A DNA stretch of 64,000 bases from Engraulis encrasicolus (taxonomy: Eukaryota; Chordata; Actinopteri; Clupeiformes; Engraulidae): contig NC_085875.1 in NCBI RefSeq assembly GCF_034702125.1, positions 19,044,243 to 19,108,242 on the forward strand. Direction: 5' to 3'. Positions 1-57,663 of the stretch are shown here, in pieces. Numbering within the stretch: position 1 is the stretch's first letter; each line of letters begins with the position of its first letter. Under the pieces are notes generated by a model that saw only the letters and a program-made list of their open reading frames with translations, searched no databases and was not told the DNA's origin. Both the position numbers and the translations under genes were made by a program.

Positions 1-52
1 CAAAGCTATCATGGGATATAGACAAACAGATGGACGAGACTCCATGCTGGAG

Positions 53-463
53 GGCAGGGTTCAACAACAGCTTCAATGCACAGTGGAGGGATGCAAAGAA
101 AATGGGGTCAAGAGGGAGATGGATAGGGGTAGGAGAGGGCAGCATGAACTGAGGGATAGATACGGATGGAGGGAGCGGGGAGGAGAGAGGGACAAGAGAA
201 GGGGTCTGGTCTGAGGGGCAGAGAGAACTAAAGAAAGTAAAGCCTCCTCTGGCATACGTGGAGTCCCTAAACTACTTTGTATGTTGGGAAAGAGACAGAT
301 GGATGATGAGGTCCCCATGCCTGAAGCCAGGTCCACAGTCCCCGACAGCTGGAGAATACAGGATCAAGAGAACAGGGGGGCAGGTGACGGGGATGGAGGG
401 GGGGCACTGAAGAAAGTGATGTCCCATCCGGGCTACTACGTGGAGTCCCACAGAGCCACTTAG
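53..463. other. GA/GGG-rich stretch, unexplained
   Basis: Purine-rich sequence. ACGTGGAGTCCC occurs twice, at about 257 and 439, hinting at a roughly 180-bp degenerate duplication. No family recognised. Confidence 0.3.
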
Positions 464-762
464 TAAATATTACAGAGTTAGTTCAATACTTAGTGAGTCA
501 AAAGAGGGCAGGGACGATGAAGGGAGGTTAGGGTGAAATGAAGAGCTTTTGAAAGTTATTAGAGGAGACAGAGAGAGATATAGAGACAGACAGATGGAGA
601 GGAGAAAAGGAAAAGAGAAAAGTTTGAGAGGCACAGCTGTGTTACTGTCTCTTGGGGAATATTGATGGATGACACAGGGAAACAGGGAGACAGATTGACT
701 CTCATATTGAACTCGAAGCTTGGCTTATAATGATGCACACAGCGCGCCCGTCAATGTATGCA

Positions 763-769
<7 letters not shown>

Positions 770-805
<36 letters not shown>
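770..805. repeat. (TG)n microsatellite
   Basis: About 18 TG units ending in TATACA. Confidence 0.95.
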
Positions 806-808
<3 letters not shown>

Positions 809-2054
809 CAAAAGTGCGTGCCTGTACAGTATGTGCGCACTCATTCACACAAGCTTTCTTTTGCGCTCTAATTTGTGTGTTTTTGTGTGGACGTTTGGGG
901 ATAGTGAGTTTATGTTCGTCAAACATGCCATAGTTCCTTTGTGGTTCCCCTATAAGCTTAAAGCTTCCCATCTTATCTTGTGTACTTGTTTATTTATATA
1001 CAGTATTTCTCCTGAAAGCAGTGGCTGTGCCCCAATTGTTCGTTCGAGGCTCTTATGAATAATGAATGGCACAAACTGGAAAAGGTTTGTGTCGTGAGGT
1101 TTTTTTTTCTTTCCTTCTTTTGAGTGCCATTGAGAGGAACTCATGCAAGTCAGGTTTCTTGTTTTTATTTCTTTATTTTTTCAGCCCATTTCATCACTTA
1201 TTGATGAGTGATTGGACTTGATGATATTAATGGTACAACTTTATTCTGTCATGTATTTTCTTCTTCTTTTGTTTGTCACGATTCTGAAGCAAAAAAAAAA
1301 AATGCCACGAGACAAATAAGTTCTGGTTCTCTTGAGATTTGCTCTAAAATCTAGTTCAGAGTGCAAGATGAGGATAAGCAAAACTCCTGAAGTAGCAGTA
1401 CTGGTAATAATTATAATAATAATATTTTGTTTTGGACTGCTTTTCTAAACATGCCAAGGGCACTTCACAAAGCTAATAAACAACAGTAAAACATATTGAA
1501 ACGCAAGTTAAACACTATAAAATGGATGTAAAATCAGTGTAAATTAGAGTGTGATCATAGGGACAGACGAGAGTCTGTTTTTTTAGCATAGTTGGACTAT
1601 AGTCTCATTAAGCCATGTGTCTTCAACAGAGTTAAGTCTGCAGTGTTGATTCCAGATGATAGTGCTGTTATACACTCTGTAATAGTTGAATTAACACTGC
1701 AGAGTGTACAGTTGTGAAGTAAATGTGTCCTCAGGGTGTCCATTCCTCAGAGAACTGCCTCCACAGCGCACCAAACAGCCTCCCTAGAATTGTCCCCTGT
1801 CAGGCGAACCAGCAGAGTACCCTACTACATACCTCAGCTAGTGTTAATTTACCCACAGAAGTAGGTTAGCCTCCAGGCTACAAAGTTTTCAGACTCATTA
1901 CTGCTCTTGTTTTACTCACTAAGTCTGTCACTGTGCATCGGTGTGTCACCAAGAGGGTTTGGTAGGCCTATACAAGTCAGGGTGGCCTTTGGGCCTTTAT
2001 ATGTCAGGATGGCCTTTTGGTTGCGGAGAAGACTGGGAGAGAAAGTGGGTGAAA

Positions 2055-2055
<1 letters not shown>

Positions 2056-2151
<96 letters not shown>
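2056..2151. repeat. (TG)48 microsatellite
   Basis: Uninterrupted TG array of about 96 bp. Confidence 0.97.
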
Positions 2152-2152
<1 letters not shown>

Positions 2153-2573
2153 CATTTGTTTAGTGGTGAAGCAGAAAAGGCGTCTGGGAGACAGTGCATG
2201 CGCGCATGTACAGTATGTGGGTGTGTGCACATCCAGGCCTGTGCGATTGCATCCCTGTTTATGTGTGCATCTTGTAGTCTGCGTGCCTGTGCGTATTCAT
2301 GTGTACTGTATCTTTGAAGCCTCCCAGCGATGTTTAAGACATAGGCCCCATGGGCCACTGTCACGGCCATAGTCAGCTGATACAGTAAGAATGCTGACAT
2401 TTCAGCTCCCCTTTAAAAAGTATGTCCTTTTAACCCCCTGAGACACCACCACCATACATCTGGTATAGCTAGAATGGCAATTACCAAATTCCTATGTGTT
2501 GAAGACAGTGAAAAATGGCTGCAATGTTGCATTGAGGCTGAATACTTAGAAAAGTGCCTTTATAATTTCATAG

Positions 2574-2699
2574 GATTGTAGAGAGATGGGAGAGAGCGAG
2601 GGGGATTGATTGGAAGGTGACCTCGGACCAGAATTGAACTAGGGTGCCCGGTGTAAGAGTACTGTATAGCCGTTTGAGCCTCGACCAAGGCCCTCTTGG
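2574..2699 (-). mobile_element. tRNA-derived SINE, degraded, minus strand
   Basis: The GGTGACCTCGGACCAGAATTG region carries a reverse box-B-like core (AATTGAACTAGGGT), followed by the reverse of a box A, matching the layout of the SINEs at 6051 and 35762. Confidence 0.5.
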
Positions 2700-3090
2700 C
2701 TTAATTGGTACCGGTAGTTATGTTTTTAAAGGGTGATAGTGAATGTCACTTTTCGTTGTGTACAAACTACCCTAGTGCTCCCATTTAATCACGTCTGTTC
2801 AGTTCAGCTCAGTTCACAGTTTTTTTGTGTATTCACAGATGTCAGCTGTCCTGAAACCCAATGACAGGCATGAAAAAAAGAAAATGTCTATCTGTATGAC
2901 ATCAGGGCTGTGTTTGTTTACTGTTTTTGTTTATGTCCATTTTGCAATGCGAGGGTCAGATGTCTCTTCAGCTTGTCCATAAATGCTGTTGCCTTCAGGG
3001 TCAGTGTTGGCTGGCTGCCACCGCATCTATTAGATGCCTCTGGTCTGGTCCCTCAGCCCCTATTAAGTAGCCAAGGCCAACACCAACAAC

Positions 3091-3217
3091 ACATTGAACC
3101 GGATGTAAGAAAAACAACATCATTTTTAATTCGACGTTAAGGCGACTTTATTTAAACAGCACATTGAATCGGATGTAAGATAAACATCATTTTCAAATCA
3201 ACGTTAAGGCGACATTG
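3091..3217. repeat. Tandem duplication, period 70 bp
   Basis: ACATTGAAYCGGATGTAAGA and a downstream CGTTAAGGCGAC occur in both units; a third fragment, GAAGGCGACATTATTTTC, lies near 3466. Confidence 0.85.
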
Positions 3218-3410
3218 AAAAAGTAGAGGGCTGGAGGGCTGCGGCGTTCAAGTGGTAAAACTGGTGGTGGTTAGAAGGTGCTCTTTGGCCAAGACGTAGA
3301 AAATATCAAAAAAAGGCAGGACGCCAAGGCACTCTTCTTAGATAAAACCGCTTTATTATAAAGGCTAGTTCATGTTTGAACTTAAATAATTAAAAATACT
3401 GCCACTGCCA

Positions 3411-3442
3411 ACATGTTTCGGCCGCTACAGGGCCTTCATCAG
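3411..3442 (-). ncRNA. Hammerhead-ribozyme-like motif
   Basis: On the minus strand it reads CTGATGA, a GGCC...GGCC helix II, then GAAAC and ATGTT. This matches the hammerhead core order. It lies within an interspersed repeat; helix I was not established. Confidence 0.4.
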
Positions 3443-4201
3443 GGCACAAGGTGAATCAAGCAGTGTGAAGGCGACATTATTTTCTTTTAAAAAAACATGG
3501 CAGAATGGCTGCATCCTGTAGGTCTACTGTAGTGTATTTATTTTCTATTTAGTCCTTATTATTCCAGCGCAACATCTCTCCGTGTCATTGGCTGCTCTAA
3601 TCTTAAACACTGACAGCTTTTCTAGTCCTTGGCCCTGTTATGTTATTTCAGGCCCAGTTCTCTATCTTGAACGTTGAAAAGAGAAGTGGAATGAGTAGTA
3701 CACTTCAGTTTACATCATAATTAAGGCCCCAATCGCAAAAAAAAAGTTTTCCTTTAAGTGAAGTGTCTTTGAACGTCAGCACACACACTTGTAAAAAGAC
3801 ATATATCCATGTTACTATAGATCTTACTGTATACTGTGTGTGTTCAATATGTATGACGTGACATGTGTATGGCAGTTTATTCACAGCATGTAAATAGTTA
3901 AAGTAATGTTTTGAGCCATGGGGAGTGACATATTGTAGTCACCTTTAGTTAAGTGCAGCAGTGTAGAAAAGTTGCAAGCCATCCATCCATCAGTGCTGCC
4001 ACTGAGTTCGGGCCTATCTGTGCCATGTGAATGGGTAATGGGCATCTCAGACAGCGGGTCATGTTTAGTCATGTAACAACTTGCCCGTGCTTTAGCCCAG
4101 CAGGTTCCAGGGCTCCAGTCGTCCCTTGGCCAGACATGTGACAAGAGAGTGAGCTGGTTATAATTTATTTCAGCCTTAGCTGTTCTGGTGATGTACCTCC
4201 C

Positions 4202-4204
<3 letters not shown>

Positions 4205-4294
<90 letters not shown>
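4205..4294. repeat. (TC)n microsatellite
   Basis: About 90 bp of TC with one G interruption. Confidence 0.97.
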
Positions 4295-4299
<5 letters not shown>

Positions 4300-4585
4300 C
4301 ATATCCCCACCCCTTCCCCCCTCTCTCTTCTCCATTTTTCTGTCCCCATTGTGCCTACTGTTTTACTCTTATACTCTTATGCTTGTGCTTTCTTTCAAAG
4401 TTTTCCTTACCTTTCCTTACCTCCCAAACATTGTCTCTCTACCTTATCTCATTCTCTTTACAACATAATCTGATATTTTTGCACCCATTGTTTAGTATAG
4501 GCCACCTGCTATGGCTAAGTGCACTAAGTCCACCATCAGGCAGGCAGCCTAGATCAGTAACTAGACACTGGATGTATGGACCAGT

Positions 4586-4587
<2 letters not shown>

Positions 4588-4642
<55 letters not shown>

Positions 4643-4717
4643 AGAGAGAGAAGAGAGAGAAGAGAGAGAGAGGAGAGAGATAGAGAGAGAGAGGAGAGAG
4701 ATAGAAAGAGAGAGAAG
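4588..4717. repeat. (GA)n / GAGAA compound repeat
   Basis: About 50 bp of pure GA, then AGAGAGAAG and GATAGAGA variants. Confidence 0.93.
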
Positions 4718-4897
4718 GGAAAAGAAAAGAGAACAAGTGGAAGTGAACAGTCCCAGTGCTGTTACAGGGAAAATCCATCAACATAAATAATTGAGCAGGT
4801 CTGTCGGCGGAGTGGAAGGCACATGGAATGGGGATCAGTGCTGGAAAGGCATGAGAAACACTGAGAGAGTTTAGTAGCGACCGGCGATGGTATACGC

Positions 4898-5024
<127 letters not shown>

Positions 5025-6050
5025 ATGTGTTTTGTACTGTGTATATATTCCCTGGGGATCATTCTTTTGTCATGGTTAGGACATGGCAGTTGAGAGCAGC
5101 AAGAACTATGGGAGTAACATTTCAAGTTCAGCTGCTTAGTTATTATTGTATGTGTATGTGTGTGTTGTTACACAGACAAGTGCAATGCCATAGACAGTGC
5201 AAGGTCGTGCAGGATAATCCTCTCTTGAAGCCAAGCACGTCTCTTGACAATGCAAAACAAAACAACAGAAAGGCAAAAAGAAAACACGCATTCAGCTACA
5301 AATTTCCAAAATCCAAATGAGGCGATATAGCACCACACATCTAGCCATAAAACAGCGCAAAGGCTTTGTGAGTTTCTTCTCTGAAAACACCATTGAAACT
5401 GCCTGGTGAGCCTTTTCATCGTTCCCTCTTTGGAACGTTCTAAAGTTGTGTCTGTGAGATGTGATGTGGGCCATTGACAAAAAGCAGTCGTGATTTCACA
5501 AGAAAGAAAAATATAACTGACGATAACGCAGGCCTGAGGAACGACAAAAGAAAACATGGCTGCTTGTGCTATCACCAACCAGATGAACAACTATCTTCCT
5601 CATTTCCGTGCAGTGCATACACTACGTTTGTGCCAACCCAACAGGGAACGCTTAATGTTGTTACACAACCATGAACTAGGTCATGAGACTGTAAATTAGC
5701 AATGAATTAAATATATATCTGTGGTGAAATATAATCTGTTGTCAGACCAGCTATGTTTAACCCCTTTGCGGCGAGCCTATGTTATAACCTTAGTGTCACC
5801 AAAATTGTAAGGACCAAGGCTTAATCTTACTTACCAGCAATGTTGTTATGACGTAGTTGAGTATTTTCAGCAATGAGTGAACGGGCCCGCCGGCTGGCCC
5901 CTCTGCACAAAGAGACGTAACTGGTCTTCTGTACCTCATTAAGTTCTTTAGCTCCATAATTTGGATGAAGGAAGGCCCTCTCCATACGTATATGTAGTTG
6001 ATGTTCAAGCACATAAGATATCTAATCATATGAAAATAAATTAGGGTTTT

Positions 6051-6201
6051 TTTGCCTTTATTTAACAGGTCAGCTGGAGATGGTGACAGGAAGCGAGTGG
6101 TAGGGAGAGACAGGGGGGATCAGCAAAAGACCCAGGCCAGAATCGAACCTGGGTCGCTGGCGTAGCAACCCAGTGCCCTGACGTTTGGCCAAGGCAGGGC
6201 C
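6051..6201 (-). mobile_element. tRNA-derived SINE, minus strand
   Basis: Starts with the reversed A/T tail (TTTGCCTTTATT) and carries a reversed box B, GAATCGAACCTGGGT, at about 6140 and a reversed box A near 6190. Confidence 0.7.
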
Positions 6202-6280
6202 AGCATATGAAATATTTGTATCCTGTATACAAATGTGCATATAAGTTCTTGCGTACCGTATGAGTACTGTATGCTGTGAT

Positions 6281-6469
6281 TGGGGCAGCTGTGGTCTAAT
6301 GGTTAAGGATTGGAATCGAAAGGTTGCCGCTTTGAATCCCATATCATCCATGACTGAAGTGCCCTTGAGCAAAGCACCCTTCCTTACTCCAGGGACTGTA
6401 ACCTATACCCTGTACCTAACTGTAAGTTGCTTTGGATAAAAGCTTCAGCTTAGCGTAATGGAATGTAAT
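6281..6469 (+). mobile_element. SINE with L2-like tail
   Basis: tRNA-like head (GTGGTCTAATGGTTAAGGAT), TGCCCTTGAGCAAAGCACC body, and GCTTTGGATAAAAGC tail ending in AATGTAAT. Confidence 0.75.
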
Positions 6470-6734
6470 AACACATTATCTCAGTAAAGGTCTGATGGTG
6501 TGTTTTAGCCTGAATACCTTTTTTGTGGTTTGTCCTTCACATCCGTGTCATCTTCTAACATTTAGTCTGACATCATTTGACACCCTTTGACTTTGATCAT
6601 GATTTTTTCATTTGTGCGGTATTCGCCATGGCTTTAAGCGGTGTTTGCGTGCTCTTGTTGTTGAGTTCCATGTTTGGAGGAGGAGAATAAAGCATGACTT
6701 ATTCAGGAACCTTGACTTCCTTTTAGTGACATGC

Positions 6735-6850
6735 ACAGTGATAAAAAATGCAGCGTTAATTCAACACTTAGAGAGTTGATTAAACACCTTCATGGGTCCC
6801 GGAGTACTCTCTCTGTGCTGAATCAACACTGCATGTTTTATTGTGAAACC
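6735..6850. mobile_element. Short fold-back repeat (TTAATTCAACACT family)
   Basis: GCAGCGTTAATTCAACACT is mirrored by GCTGAATCAACACTGC. Relatives occur at 1608-1730, 30485-30555, 49268-49360 and 54430-54560. Confidence 0.55.
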
Positions 6851-7028
6851 AAGCAAAGGATACGTCTGAGAAGTGCAGGGATGCGAACGCTTGACTGTGG
6901 AGCCCAAGGCGCAGTGTTTTTCGGGTGGAGAGGGATGTTACACAAGTTTACGAGGGGAGAATAGAGACAGTGACTTCAGAAGCTCATCCCATTGTCACTT
7001 GCAACTCTTTGAAATGTGCCGTCCTCTT

Positions 7029-7031
<3 letters not shown>

Positions 7032-7107
<76 letters not shown>
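7032..7107. repeat. (CT)38 microsatellite
   Basis: Uninterrupted. Confidence 0.97.
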
Positions 7108-7113
<6 letters not shown>

Positions 7114-7783
7114 CCCATTTCTCCATGTTCATCAACTTCCCACCCCCTACCCTTTGCTCCCCTTTTTCAAACACTTCCCCCTCTCTCTTTCTTGTTCTCC
7201 TTTGCTGTCGTCCTTGTCCCCCTTATGACGCCTCAATCATTTATCTTGAAAGTCTTTCTGCATGCAGTGTTTTGTCCTCATATTTTGGTAGGGCATAAAA
7301 GGGGGATAAACACATAACACAGCCAGGCATTAGACTGTGACGTCAAGGAGAAAGCACAAAGAAAGTAACACACAACACGTGCAGCTCACATACTGTAATT
7401 TCTTGTCTGACACACTCCCGAGTTTAAAAACGTTGCCCAGATAAGTGCCAAAGTAAGCACTTTAAAAATGGAACTAGTGCAACTGTATTTATTTATACAC
7501 CCGTGCACAACAACACACTCACACAGTGAACGAAAGAGTCCAGTCACTAACAGTGCACGAGTAAGGTCTGTCACTCTGTAGACAAGGACCTGGTATGTTT
7601 AATATTTGTACACATCGTGGTGTCTGTTCTTTTACACATCTGCATGCATTCACAGGCAGTCAGGCACGCACGCACACACGCAAGCACGCACGCAGGAATA
7701 CACACTCAAACACATTTTATAGACAGGCCGTCCAAGTAACAGATGTGGACATGGAGCTAATGCACCATGCAACGATATTTTTA

Positions 7784-7888
7784 CACACACTCACACACAT
7801 GCATGCGTGTGCGCACGCACACACATGCACACACGCACACAAACACACACACACTCACACTCACACACACATACTCTCTCTCTCTCTC
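7784..7888. repeat. (CA)n / (CT)n compound repeat
   Basis: Interrupted CA with CGCA and TGCA variants, ending in (CT)8. Confidence 0.88.
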
Positions 7889-8048
7889 TAAACAAAGCAG
7901 AGGCAGATGGCAGGCCGCTGTATTGATCCTGACAGGGCTGCCTGCGCTGGGCTGGTCTGGTAGTGAGACGCTGGAAGACAGGGCCAGGGAGTCTGGCCAG
8001 CAGAAGAGGAGTCACCTTTATATAGCTGCGCTCCCTCTGTCTCGACTC

Positions 8049-8049
8049 A

Positions 8050-8133
<84 letters not shown>

Positions 8134-8154
8134 TCCCTCTCCCTCTCTCTCTCT
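8049..8154. repeat. (CT)n microsatellite
   Basis: About 106 bp of CT with one G interruption and CCCTCT variants near the end. Confidence 0.95.
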
Positions 8155-8947
8155 GGCCTCATCTGTCTCCATGCAGAATGAGAGGAGGAGAGCTGTAGTG
8201 TAGTGTTGTGTAGTGCACGTTTGGCTATGGTCCATCTTCTACTCGGCACAAAAAACAACTACAAAACAACAGCTAAAGAGCTCTTGTTCAAAATGCCACT
8301 ACAAAGTGTCAATTTTCAAAAGTTATTTGCTTCTATTGTGCTTCTCAGTTACCTAATGCCAGTAAAAAATACGCTGATTTGTTGTTGTAAGTGAGAGGTC
8401 ATTAACCCTGCTCCCATTGTATCTACCTTGAAATCTACCTTTCACAGGTGAAGCATAAATGCACATTTATTTTGTGCAGTGTGCACTTGTGTGTTGTGGA
8501 TTGCTGTGTCACAATCCCAATGGGTGTTGGAGTTTCCCAGGTGGGTTTTTTCGAAATGAAATTAAAAAATGCATTTTAATGGCTTTTAGGCCTCTTCAAT
8601 TGTAGTGTACACTGGAACTTTCTTTACTTTTAGATCCTGTCTTGGTTGAGTACCATAGTTCTTGTCAGCTGAGCAGTAGCTTTGCCAGAGCCCCTTACGG
8701 ACTGGACCTGAGTGCTGTATATTTCTATGGACATGAAATAGTCATGAAAGAGAGAGGGCCGGGTAATGGCATGCTGCAGTGTTGTTATGGCATGGTTTTT
8801 TTTCTTTGCACTGCGGTAGGTACTGTATACATACGATACAGCCATCTACCCCGACCTAAAGGAAGTCTCGGTAAACACTTTGGATGTAACATACTTCCCA
8901 TTTTTGCCATTCACATTGGCATTTTTGGAAATGAATGTGTATGCATG

Positions 8948-8948
<1 letters not shown>

Positions 8949-9024
<76 letters not shown>
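8949..9024. repeat. (CT)37 microsatellite
   Basis: Uninterrupted, 200 bp upstream of the first sptb exon in the window. Confidence 0.97.
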
Positions 9025-9027
<3 letters not shown>

Positions 9028-9224
9028 TTTTTCTCTCTTTGGCTATGAAACGTCTATCTATGGGTGTGTTTCGTTCATATGCTCTCGTGATATTCCTCAT
9101 CCTAACGGTTGAAGAGTTAGGATAAAGTGTGATGCGATCAGACCAGGAGTTTCAAAGGTTAATGTGACTGTGTTCACGCTTCTGAAGTTGTTGTTGTTTT
9201 GTTCTGGTGTGTGTTTGTACTTAG

Positions 9225-53796
<44,572 letters not shown>

Positions 53797-54654
53797 GGGA
53801 GAGGGAAAGAGAGTCACCACAGACACATATAGCTGAACAAGAACATAAAGATGCTGTCTGGCCAGGGAGTGAGACGAGATGAACATGAACCTACTCACGC
53901 GTGGAATATGAGAGTTTTATTTCCTGTTTGTCTATCTATATTTCATTTTTACTTTATAATGATTTGTAAGGATTATACGTACATATTAGTTCATGTTCCT
54001 GATATTTCAGTGAAAATGCCACACACTGCTGCCTGTATTTAAGCCTTTGAGCACTGTTTTTTCATTGTTGTTTCATTATTTGTTTTGCTTTGCCGTCTTG
54101 CTTGTTTGGTTTTCCATTTTTTTCCTCGTTTTGTCTTGGGCACAACCCAAATTCACTTTGTTACTCAGTACAGTACATAAAATGCACAGGAATGCTCACT
54201 CACCTTCAACCAAAGATTATTTGTAATATTTGCATTTTCTCCTTGTTTTCCCTCTTTTGTCTTCTCTTCTTCTTCTTGTGCATGTTTTGAGTAACACACT
54301 TGTAACCTTGTATTTAAAGGCCTTGTCAGAAGAGTGGTGTTTCTTAATCTGCCTTATAATAATCCACTAAGAAATGGTTTTATGAAAAGTGAATACTGTG
54401 CTTCTCTGCATCCAGAGGACTTGAGCTCCAACACAGTAACAATGCAGTGTCAATTCAACATTTAGAGAATCAATTTAACCTTCTTAAGTGTATTTGGTCC
54501 CGCAATACTCTCTGAGTGCTCAATTTACACTGCATTTTTTTTTTTTTTACTGTGAATCGTCATTGACCCTCTCCTCAGCTGGGCTTGGATATAACAGTAG
54601 AAGGTGTAGTCTTTTCAAAATGCTGTTTCGCCAACAGGTGGCACAGTTGTGAGC

Positions 54655-54660
54655 ATTAAA
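54655..54660 (+). terminator. Candidate polyadenylation signal ATTAAA
   Basis: ATTAAA 860 bp after the sptb stop, followed by T/G-containing sequence. It is one of three candidates; ATTAAA at 54977-54982 is another. Confidence 0.35.
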
Positions 54661-55809
54661 GTCACTGTACAGTAGCGTATAGGCCAAAAAGCACAACAAA
54701 GTACACCAGTATAACTATGAAGGCAGACCTGCAGTATAGCGCCACTCAAAAGCATTCAATATTTATCATTGTCTGTTTGCGCTCAAGTCCAGGCAACAGG
54801 GGAACAAGCATCCTTTTAGGAAATGAAGTAGATTATATGTTTTCCAAATGTTGAAATTTACAAGAGATAATATGTTAGCTATAGATATATAAGCTATAAC
54901 ACAGTAATAATCATGTGTTGTACAAAAGTTATAGAGTTATAATCGAATTGTTCTCTATATGAAAAAAAAAACTTTGTATTAAAACATTGCATATCATGCA
55001 TATACCGACATGGTTTTTTTGTTTTTTAAATTATTCTAACCTACCATACATGCATGACTGAGTTTCTATACTGAATATGAATATGGTGCTATGATGTTAT
55101 TATATGTCCACCTTGGAATCTCAGGCTTGTCTAGTCCACCTATTGAAAGGACCTGAAGCTGTCCTGCATAGCCAATGAGTGAAAGTCAAACTGGGTCCTC
55201 CTGCCCTTTCCTGTTGCTTGTGTCCTCTTGCCTCGATGTTTTCCCACCTTCTTTGAGCAAACAATATGGTTTCCCCGCTGCCAACTGAAGCAGAGCAACC
55301 TTTGGAGGCCTTTAAGTTATTCAACATTCCGATTCCAGAAAAGATGATGACCTTCAAATTGTGCTTTTGCAAGATATTGAATAGAACTTCGATCATCAAG
55401 AATGTCAAGCCATGCGTCCCGAGGCCACAAGCAATGAGGAAAGGATGGGAGGAGCTAGTTTGACTTTCACAAATAATATATACCGTATATTTATACAGTA
55501 CATGTCTATGGGTCCTGCACATGTCCTGGCAACAGATCTATGCATGGGGTGTCTGTCCAACACTCTCACGTCCCCATTACATACCACTTCCATCCACACC
55601 AGGCCCAAAAACACCAGGAGCAGAGGCAGCTGAACGCCTGGAAGAACAGCAAAACAGAGAAGGCAGCCAAAAAGAGAGAGAGAGATGGAGGGAGGAACCA
55701 GACAGTCAGGAATTAGGACAAGCTGAGATGGTCCCCACGGGTCTGTCTGTAAGCTCCTGCTGCTGTTTTCCTCAGCAGCTGTGCAGCAGTGGCCTGTATG
55801 GACACAAAC

Positions 55810-55892
55810 AGAATGTGATTTTAAGATGAATGTAGAGGGGAAACAGAATGTGATTTTAAGATGAATGTAGTGGGGAAACCTAATGTGATTTA
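55810..55892 (+). repeat. Tandem duplication, unit about 41 bp
   Basis: GAATGTGATTTTAAGATGAA plus TGTAGNGGGGAAAC occurs twice, with a third partial start (TAATGTGATTTACAAT) just before AATAAA. Confidence 0.85.
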
Positions 55893-55893
55893 C

Positions 55894-55899
55894 AATAAA
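55894..55899 (+). terminator. Candidate polyadenylation signal AATAAA
   Basis: The first canonical AATAAA after the sptb stop that is not in an obvious repeat, 2.1 kb downstream. Confidence 0.35.
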
Positions 55900-56893
55900 G
55901 GCTAATTAATGTAGGATGTTGCAGAAAGGTACGAAAGATTTGGTAAGCAGAGAGAAGAGTACTTTGAAACCCTTGAAGGAAATGTCTTCCTTCTGTGATA
56001 ATATTTTATTACTGCTACAAATTAGAGGACCGGAAAATCAATATCCTTACGAGTATTGTATGTACTGAAAATGAAAAGTTCAAAGGTGAGCCCAACCCAG
56101 AAATCTATGCATTTTTTCTCAAGCCCAGACAATTTTATAGGCTACATATAGAGACATGGATCAAATGTCACCAATTTTAAACATTGTGTGCTGTACATGC
56201 CGTAGTCATCACACAAGTTATTGGTGTTTTGCTGTTTGTCTAAGGTCACCAGGATTATTGAACTGGGCAGTGTTTTATTGAATATTGGGAAACACAAGCA
56301 CATCTGTCAGGTTGACTTAACTACCTGCCAGACAGCACAGGGGAACAGCTGTTCACCATAAAACTGAGAAAGTATCCTTATAAAAAATGAATTTGCAGAA
56401 ACCAAGCTCACCTCCTTATGTGAAGTAAGACATGGTCAGAATGTTTACCCCTGGGGTTCATGCAGAAAGACATGTCTATATGCAGTCATCTCATTTCTAC
56501 CTACACTTAGTCTTGTAGCATTTTTGTATGCCTGTTTTCCACAATTAACCATACGCTATTTAATTTCATTTGCACCATCACTTTATTTCCTTTAATTAGC
56601 ATTTTCTACTCTGAAGCCATGTTTAATTTAGCCTAATTATGAAGTTGATGGGCTATAGGCCACAAAAAAAACACAGGGTCATAGAACTGGTGACACAAGT
56701 CCTGGGAATTATGTAATAAACCTTTCAACTTAGAGAAAAAATAAGTGTCTTTACTGTGTGCGTGAGCGTGTGTGCGTGCGTGCGCATGTGCATGTAGCCT
56801 ACTGTAGGCTTTTTGTGACCCTTCGCCATACAGTTTAAGTCCTGGACTTAATTCTGGGGTCCCCTCTTCTCTGGCCTGCGATAAGGTTGGCTG

Positions 56894-56898
<5 letters not shown>

Positions 56899-56986
<88 letters not shown>

Positions 56987-57004
56987 TGTATGTGTGTGTG
57001 TGTG
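56899..57004. repeat. (GT)n / (GTGC)n repeat
   Basis: About 50 bp of GT, then nine GTGC-type units and GT. Confidence 0.96.
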
Positions 57005-57399
57005 AAAACAAATAAATACAAATAAATACATAATAAAATCATAAGCCTGCCTTACACAGTGCTGTGCCTGCCATCAAATATCTTATAGTTATTCAGCCTC
57101 AAAGACATTCAGCCGAGCTTGTTTATCCATTAGTTTCTTTTTTATGCCGTGTTTTTGTCAATTTGTGTGGACTGTTGTAGGCTATGTGTGTGTGTAGGCT
57201 ATCAATGCAATTATGGAAAGGTTCATGGTTGTTCTTTTCCAGAACACCAGATGACGCTAAAACACCACAGCAAGGTTTCCATTTTTACACATAGCTGCTA
57301 CGCCTCAACGAAGAAGAGGAAGTTAAACTGCTGGTTGTCTGAAGGAATTTTAGGAACTACACTAGACCACGCACAGAACAGTTCGGGGAAACTCGGAAG

Positions 57400-57663
57400 G
57401 ATTTTAACTTGGAGTCTTTGCTGTAAGTAGTATCTGGACACATAACTTCCCACCTCTTGATCAAGAGTGCCAGAAAGCGAAAAGGATTGGCCGATTTATC
57501 CACAGAGGAAAACTTTGCGAGCGAGCTATCTAGCTAAGGAGCTAGCATGCACTGAGTGGCAAGTTGTCAGCACAAAACAAACAATTTAGCCGACGCTAGC
57601 TGGCGAGCAACAGGCAAGTAAAATATCAGGACTACTCTCTGAGAGGATGAGTAACGTTAAACA
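57400..57663 (+). promoter_or_regulatory. Candidate promoter / noncoding exon 1 of snap23-like gene
   Basis: This stretch is richer in CpG than its surroundings and contains an inverted CCAAT box (GATTGGCCG near 57484). It ends at a good donor, GTAAGT at 57664. A second donor-like GTAAGT lies at 57423. SNARE genes of this family normally have a noncoding first exon, and the coding exon at 62257 has its own acceptor, so a first exon must lie upstream. The exact start and exon are inferred. Confidence 0.35.

Larger units (their letters stand above)
53797..55900 (+). other. sptb 3' UTR and downstream sequence
   Basis: AT-rich sequence after the stop with no convincing ORF. The true 3' end cannot be read directly; signals are ATTAAA at 54655 and 54977 and AATAAA at 55894. 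It holds a short interspersed repeat at 54420-54560 and a 41-bp tandem duplication at 55810-55892. Confidence 0.5.

Noticed and set aside
2056..2151. Long open frames of Cys-Val, Thr-His, Leu-Ser or Arg-Glu repeats here and across similar arrays
   Set aside because: They are translations of dinucleotide microsatellites and have no gene-like flanks.
55266..55463. 65-codon ORF starting MVSPLPTEAEQ
   Set aside because: No recognisable domain, no splice context and within likely 3' UTR or intergenic sequence.
57149..57430. 93-codon ORF before the snap23-like gene
   Set aside because: Shows no family resemblance; more likely promoter or noncoding exon sequence.
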